Shown here one piece after another: positions 57,701 through 64,000 of a stretch of DNA of 64,000 nt. The DNA is from Phanerodontia chrysosporium. Taxonomy: Eukaryota; Basidiomycota; Agaricomycetes; Polyporales; Phanerochaetaceae. The translations under genes were made by a program, and so were the position numbers. Numbering within the stretch: the first letter of the stretch is position 1; the number at the start of each line of letters is the position of its first letter. The notes beneath the pieces are model-generated. The model was not told where the DNA came from, searched no databases, and saw nothing but the letters and a program-made list of their open reading frames with translations. The stretch covers positions 434,001-498,000 of the forward strand of contig MJGA01000016.1 of assembly GCA_001910725.1 (NCBI GenBank), read 5' to 3'.

Positions 57701-60700
57701 AAGGGCTGCCTCGACCACTACCACGCCTCTCTGGGGTCGGAGTCCTGTGCGATCACAAGTTAGTGATGTAGGCCTTGGCGCTCAGCACGACGAACCTGTA
57801 TCTTCCAGAAGGCGTATGGTGCCCATGGCGAGGTCTCCTCGGTGTACCTCGATCCTCTTCACTGTATCTTGTCGGTGATCTATGAACGTGATGTCGCGGG
57901 GAAGAGCGGCGTCCTGGCTCTTCCCCATACGTATGTCCAGACGGTCTCGACGATGGTGTGCGAGCTATGTGGTGGGGTCTGTGAAGTCTGCGTCCCTCTC
58001 TGTCGGGGCTTGATCGGGGTCTGTCGGACACGAGAATTCGAGTAGGAGAGTCGCGCCTTCTATGCGAGGGCCCTGATATAACCACCCCACGTGGCGAACC
58101 ACTCCCGCTGCGTCGCTCGCTATGAATGACCGTCACCGGTTGCCTGCCAGAGCTTCGTGAACCAGTGTCTAGCACAGGAGGTGACGTCCTCCGTCCTGAG
58201 TGTCGGTCACGAGATTCTCGTGACGTGGGTCGTCGATGATAGTGATGAGGATCCTCTGGTGTTCCAGAACTGCGAGATCGCCCACGACGCGAACTGGGAG
58301 CGTACACTATTTGAGGAGGAGTTCTAGTTCTGGACCTGGACCCGGACGGTCGGCGGTGGGAGCTTTGCACATGCACAACCCGAGGCGATGTCCTTGCCCT
58401 CGAGCTCGAGGGATGGTGGTGAGAACTTGGGTCGAAAACAATAGGAGGAGTTCTCGGCCTTGACCTCGACCTTGACCTCGACCTCGTATGATCGGGAGCG
58501 GGAATGAGGACAGTTGGCGAATGCGTTGACGGATGTTGCTGACTGCTTCCAATGATGATAGGAGAGCGAGCTCTGTCAGTTCCCACTTGAATGACGGTGG
58601 GGGGGCTGTGAGAGTGTGGTCGTGGTCTATAGTACGAAGGCGAATGAGATCCACGCCGATCATGCTCAGAACGCCTAGGACTAGAGTGTGTTCGTTGCAC
58701 GATGACCCTTGTGGTAGGAGAGGTCCTCGAACTGCTACTTGAGCGAGTCCTTCTTGAGCGACGTCTTGATCGAGTCCTGGAGTGGCTGCTCGAACGCCCC
58801 CGACTAGGGCTTCTCTCAATAATCACCTGTGGCGCTGTACCACCTGGTGGAGGGACCGGGAGGCCTGTGGTCGGCTGGGTAGGGAAAGGCTGCTGGTAGT
58901 AATGCTGCGGCGGTACGCCAGGCTGGACTATGACAGGAGGAGTACGCCTCTCAGACCGAGGAACCTCGTGCGCGGTTTGACTTCTAGGTGAGGATCTGTG
59001 TGGCGATCTACGTGACCTGTGCGAACTACGAGACGGGGATCGAGAGCGGTCGGAACGGGGTAGCCGTTCTCCTGAGGGTATGTGTACATATGAAGAATGA
59101 CTTCTAGGCGAAGAGGAACGGCCCGATGATCGTTGAACGATCACGTTCACGGGAGGAGCCTGACCGGGCGGGAATGGTTCGCGCACGACTTCTGGTGCTT
59201 GTGGAAAACCAGGTGCTTGAGACGGTACACTGCCTGGAGGGTAGGGTTGAACGACAATCGGTCGGCCATCGGGTCCAATCGCAGGAGATGTCCCGGGCTG
59301 CTGTATGATAATAGTTCCTGTAGACTCTGGCTGCTGCGCCACGCCACTCGGACCGATGGCTATGGGAGGTTGCCCGCCTAGAGGGACGCCGCTGGGTGGA
59401 ACGCCGCCTGGATATTCACCAGCGGGCATGCCACCAGGTGGAACACCTGTAGGATATCCTCCTGGTGGGACACCGCTAGGGTAACCTCCCGGAGGTGGAA
59501 GCATGACCGGAGGAACTGGAGACGCAGGATGGATCTCGATCTCTGGTTCTGATCCACTATCATAGCTACTACCTCTGCCCGACGTTGGTAGACGGACAAG
59601 CGTAGGATCCGGCATCGGGTACCGTCCACCTGGAGGTGGAATATGTGTAGGAGGTGTCTCTTCCTCAATGTAGCTCTCTGGCCGCTCATAGTCATGTTCG
59701 TATCCGGGTCGTTGTTGATCTCGCGGCGGTCTCGGGCGTGGTCTGCCGTCGCTGAGATATGATAGATCGGAGGATCCGGTCTCAGTGGGAGACGGAGTGG
59801 GTCGAGTGGGAACAACGGGAGGCTCGTCCTGCACATAGCCAGTTTGCGGACGACGATGGCGACGAGTGGGTTGTTCGTCGTCGCTATAGTCCGGTACGAC
59901 AGGGACGCCAGGGTGCCGTTGGGAGGAGGCTGGCCGTTCGGGAATCACTGGGAATTGTGGACTTGGCGTAGGCATCGAAGGCGGGAACGGTGCCATCGCA
60001 GGCTGTCGATCCGGTACGAACCCCAGAGGAAACTCTTGTTGCGCGCCCGGTATTACCCCAGGAATGACGGGCTCTGGTTGAGGCATAGGCATAGGCACGA
60101 CAGGAGGCTGGATTCCAGGCTGGACTCCAGGCTGCACGCTGCCTGGTGGAAACACAATTGGGTGTGGCATCTGACTAGGCTGACCAGAGGGCGCAGTAGG
60201 CATGCCAGGCACTGGTGGTTGACCTTGGAGGCATGAGCAATCTCCGACGGATGAACAGTCGATAGAACCCTACCTTGTGCTTGAGAGTTCAGAAGCTGCT
60301 CCAGTAGAGCCCTGAGGTCATCCACGCGTGCGGCAACTGCACGAATCTCCGATTGGCGGTCTTGAACATCGCGCCCTAGCCAGTCATTCAGCGCCCTCAG
60401 GTACCTCATGATTTCCCGTTGTTGGTCGATCGATGCCGTCTGCGCTGCTCGTTGGTCCTGAACACCCACTTGTGAGGTTTAGAGGAATGAAAGGAGTGTG
60501 AATGCCTTACGCGCAGTAGTTCCACTATACCTTCGATACCACCAGGAGGCAACACGAATGCCTGAAGTACCATTAGATATTTATTAGACGAATAAAACCA
60601 TCAGGTCGTACAGGTGCGGTTGCTGGCTGGGTGTCTCCGGGCGGTGGCATTCCGGGCTGAGTAGGAAAGATTCCTGGCGGTGGCACACCTGTGGGCAGAG

Positions 60701-63700
60701 TTCCTGGCTATGAACAGAGTCATTATCTACAGACGTCGAGCTAATGAGAGAGCATACTGGTGGCACCGGCGGCACCGGTTGAGGGGCTTGATACCAACGC
60801 TCTCCTGGCGGGCGGGGTGGCTCCTGTCCCAATTCCGGCGGAGCTGAAGGTGCACGCTGCGCGAACGTTCCATCAGCAAATCACTAAAAACTGTCGAAGT
60901 ACACCTACCCCGTAACCGGGCGTGCCATCGCCTCCTCTCCTCTCCTGACGCCGCCGCTGCACTTCACGAAGCATGTCAATGTCGGGTCCAGTACTTTCGG
61001 CGCCGAGCATCGTTGCCGGAGTCCTCGCACCAAATCGATCATCTTGTGGTACACGAGTGTCCCTCAATTCTTGGTCCGGTGGCATAGGACCCATGCGCGG
61101 CTGGGAGGGGCCAGGAACTGGTCCCGGAGCGGGGGCGGGAGCATCGGCCTGACGTTGCCTGGGCGTGCGCGTCACCCGTGGGGCTCGCGGTGGTCTCTCG
61201 AAGATCACCGGCTCCGCAATGGGCACCGTACTAGGACAAGCTGGCAGCTCTACATCGAACGTCGGACTGGTGCTGCGAGGTCTAGTGAGCCGAGGGCCTG
61301 GACGATAGATGAGCGGGACCAGCGGCGGCGGAGGCTGCACAGGAGGAGGAACAGCTGGAGGCTCGCTTGCGGCAAGCTCAGCGAGACGTTCATCGAGTGT
61401 CGGGCCTGCACGATGTGGCGCTGGCATGTGCAGCGGAGGAAGATCCGCACGGCTGCTGTCGAGGAAGTCACGGAACACACGGAAGAGAGACGCTCCATCA
61501 CTGCTCTCATACTCAGATTCCTCCCTCGGCGGAGGCACCTCAGATGGAGGAGGGGCTGCTCGATCTGCACTGGGTGCTGCAGGTGCAGGTGCAGGTGCAG
61601 GTGCAGGAGTAGGAAAAGGAACAGGAACGGGAGCTGGTGGAGGTCGACTCAACAAATCCTGGAGAAGCTCTTCAATCCTTGCAAGACGGTTGTCGTAGTC
61701 AGGCACCATCGGTGGTGCGCGTTGCCGAACTTCGTCGAGCATACGATTGGCGGCATCCTGACCATCCCTCACGTGGTCGATTTCGTCCCTCAGTGCGTCC
61801 AAGAGCTGTCGGATGTCTGGCAGACCAAAGGGCCGTGCAGTGACGCTTGAGACTGCCGATCCGTCGGGTGACGCAGGATGAGGTATGGGCATCTGCAGTG
61901 GGCTCGGTGTCGCATCACGCTCGATGCTGACAGCACTACTCGGGTGCTCAGAGATGTCCGACTCGCTCGGTGACGACTCGGGCGACGATGGCTCGGAACT
62001 AGACCATGAGAGCGAGCGTTGCAGACCGGGATAGGACTCTGACTCCATGAGACTCCAATCGTCCGAGTGGTGGGACGATAGGAATGACGCTGAGTCCGCC
62101 AAAGTCTCTGGAGACGCGCCACGGCGGCGAGGCGGGCTGATGTAGATGGTCTTTGGCTCACTTGGCGTAGGCGTCTGGATCTTCGGTAGCTCGGGCATAG
62201 GGAGCGGATACTGTGGCTGCGGTGCGACGACAGTGATTGGCGGTGGAGGCAGCACTTCTGGCTCAATCGGGACGCTGCTTCGTCCTACGGAAACATCTTT
62301 CATGTGTGCAGGTGGCGGTGGCGCCTCGCGCTGTCGCAGCTCGTCAATGAGATTGTTGAGCAGGTCGCGAAGTTCCTGGATCTGTGCACGGTTCTCGGCA
62401 CTGTCTGATCCCCTCGCATTTTCAGCGTCCTGCAACATCTTCATGAGCTTGTCGATGTCATCTACATTTGCGTTTCGTGGCAGAATTGGGGTTCTGGCTC
62501 GGATGGGATCGTCTCAAGAGCCGAATGTATTGACGGCGTCATTCCTCTCGGCGTCGTGACACTCAGTCTCATAGACACAGACGGCGTCGGCGGAGTCTGT
62601 GGCGGTGGAAACGGGATTATCAGAGGCTAGATTGAAAATGTCAGCAATCACATACTACTTCTCATGGCGGCTAGTAACATAACTCACCGACTCGGAAGGC
62701 GTCGATGGCGATGGTGACGAAGGCGGCGAGGACGGCGGAGACTCCGTGTAAAGCGACCTTAGCTCAGTCCTCGTCGGCGATACATGTACAGCTCGCGGGG
62801 TAGGCGTCCGTGAGACCTCTCGTGGTGCTGGCGTGACTTGCCGCGGAGTCGGCGTCGGCGTCGGCTCTCTTGGCGTCGGCGTACGTGGGACATTCCGCTC
62901 GGAGCGGGGCGTTGTTGGCAATGGCGGAAGACTGGGCGACGATGGCGGCAGAGGCGGGAGACTTGGTGACGGCGGTGGCAGCGGTGGGAGGCTTGGCGAT
63001 GCAGGTGGCAGCGGCGGAAGGCTCGGTGACGGTGGCGGAATCGGACTCGGCTCAGAATACGACGACGAGTAATCGGACGACAGCTCTGATGACACCGGTG
63101 TCGGCGAGGGCACGCTTGGCGGCAGAGACGGCGTCGGCCTCGTTGGTGTCTCCGAGAGTGGTGATGCCGGAGACGGCGACGGCGGAGAGACAGACGAGAC
63201 CGTGATCGATATCGAGGGCGTGAGGCTCATCATTGAACTGGGAGAGCGCAACGAGATTGGTGGCGAAGATTGCGGTGTCGTTGTTGGTCGCATGAATGAC
63301 GTCTCGAAGGAGGTGTCCAGACCTTCATGAATGGCGATACTTGGCGCTGTGAGCGACGGCCGCAGGACGGACGAGTCGTAGGATCGGTCGGTCTCGGCAG
63401 CCCATAGAGACTCAGGAATCGACGGACTCGATATGCTCGGCTGCTCCACAGTGGACGCCACGGTCTCGGAGGAGCCACTGTCGCTTAGGCTTGTTGGGGT
63501 GACTGACGACTCCGTTGGACTTGACACGGTCGAAAGCGTGCTTGGAAGCGGAGGCAGCTGCAACGACTCAGGTGGCGACGGACCTGGAAACGAGACCGAG
63601 GAGATGTCGTCCACACTTGGCGTTTCCATCGTTGATGGTGACGGTACCCTCATACTCAGGGACGGCGGCGTGAGGTCCACATCGGAAAGCAAACTGGTAG

Positions 63701-64000
63701 TCGGAACCGACGGAGTATATGTCGACGGTGGCAACGGGATGTCCTTGGGCTCGATCTCGACATACGACAACTCACTCTCCTCAGTCTCCTCAGGAATGGA
63801 CGGCACCTCGGATGGACTCTTGCTGCTAAGGACGTCCGGCTCAATCACTGGCGTCGGCTCCAGATCCTCGATGGACACTTCCCTCTCGACTGGCTCGGGC
63901 GTCGGCACGGAGCTCGGAATGGGCGTTGGCGTCGGCGATGGCGTGACAATTGGAACGGGTTCAGCAGGCTTCGGGCAGTGACACTGCGCAGTCTCGTAAT
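54757..64000 (-). CDS. Very large disordered and coiled-coil protein, 5' part outside window
   Basis: Best read as one multi-exon gene entering from the right edge, since frames continue through consensus introns (exon ends at 62688, starts at 62626; ends at 60909, starts at 60856). In order: a Ser/Pro/Glu region with SLPPLPPxSP repeats; a coiled segment (VDDIDKLMKMLQDAENARG) and Pro-rich stretch; an RS/SR-rich region (57.8-59.2 kb: SRTRSRRRSRRTRSSSSSRT); then a long coiled coil near 55.6-56.6 kb (EELANLRAQNDQLKNDLEQE, ARKREVSDERWTQKEAWHES); then GIESIVDQLRDENAQLRELL, EQVPYNISGYLDEFSKTLAK and LLNEVNDLALKKSSLQHEIV. The coiled-coil end matches a large uncharacterised Agaricomycete family as I remember it. 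A one-base shift lies near 62509-62512. The 3' end is uncertain: TGA near 55.05 kb or the Pro-rich frame ending TTSWATWQR at 54757. Two adjacent genes remain possible. Confidence 0.6.
61578..61608 (-). repeat. GGTGCA hexanucleotide repeat (Pro-Ala repeat)
   Basis: About five tandem copies of GGTGCA on the plus strand, coding an alternating Ala-Pro run on the minus strand within the large disordered protein. Confidence 0.8.
62911..63042 (-). repeat. 30-nt tandem repeat coding SLPPLPPxSP
   Basis: Four to five imperfect 30-nt copies in frame with the coding strand. The fixed residues are S-L-P-P-L-P-P-x-S-P, with x being Ala, Pro or Ser. The spacing is constant, so unit number could vary by slippage or unequal exchange. 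Confidence 0.85.

Overview
The window is nuclear DNA of a filamentous basidiomycete. Genes are dense, short introns (about 45-65 nt, GTRNGT...YAG) are frequent, and the set includes a chitin synthase with a myosin head, GT90 and GH28 enzymes, a PDR-type ABCG pump, a Ste6-like ABCB exporter and families known mainly from Agaricomycetes. A Polyporales-type wood-decay fungus fits, but that level is an inference. No rRNA, tRNA, viral gene or CRISPR array was recognised.

Layout. 1-2.0 kb (-): AMSH-like JAMM deubiquitinase cut by the left edge. 2.5-4.8 kb (+): GT90/CAP10 glycosyltransferase. 5.65-7.2 kb (+): putative 2OG-Fe(II) oxygenase-like protein. 7.6-10.4 kb (+): complex I 75/78-kDa subunit in 11 exons. 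10.5-12.3 kb (-): secreted GH28 polygalacturonase. 13.9-20.2 kb (+): three tandem paralogues of an uncharacterised seven-helix membrane family. 20.54-23.46 kb: a 2.9-kb inverted-repeat element whose arms are packed with about 15-bp hairpin palindromes. 24.4-29.8 kb (+): PDR/ABCG transporter. 30.1-31.5 kb (-): PP2A activator PTPA. 31.9-36.6 kb (-): Ste6-like ABCB exporter, enclosed by a roughly 110-bp inverted repeat. 37.1-43.2 kb (-): myosin-motor chitin synthase. 43.6-44.8 kb (+): tubulin cofactor C. 45.1-45.5 kb (+): small Cys-rich protein. 46.1-48.8 kb (+): CDF (Zrg17-like) metal transporter. 49.0-50.4 kb (-): SURF6/Rrp14. 50.7-51.3 kb (+): RBX1 RING subunit. 51.6-54.3 kb (-): PH-like protein of unknown function. 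54.8 kb to the right edge (-): parts of one very large disordered and coiled-coil protein.

The genes are not a pathway cluster. They mix housekeeping functions (respiration, ubiquitin/cullin ligase, PP2A, tubulin folding, ribosome biogenesis) with cell-wall, export and extracellular functions. The most unusual object is the element at 20.5-23.5 kb: each arm carries an outward-facing TATA box, a conserved 45-nt intron and then about 30 hairpin units. A second notable structure is the inverted repeat bracketing the ABCB gene.

At about nine places, an otherwise intact conserved reading frame shifts by one base, usually beside a short G/C run. That pattern looks more like base-calling error than decay, so the affected genes are annotated as probably functional, with the break stated.
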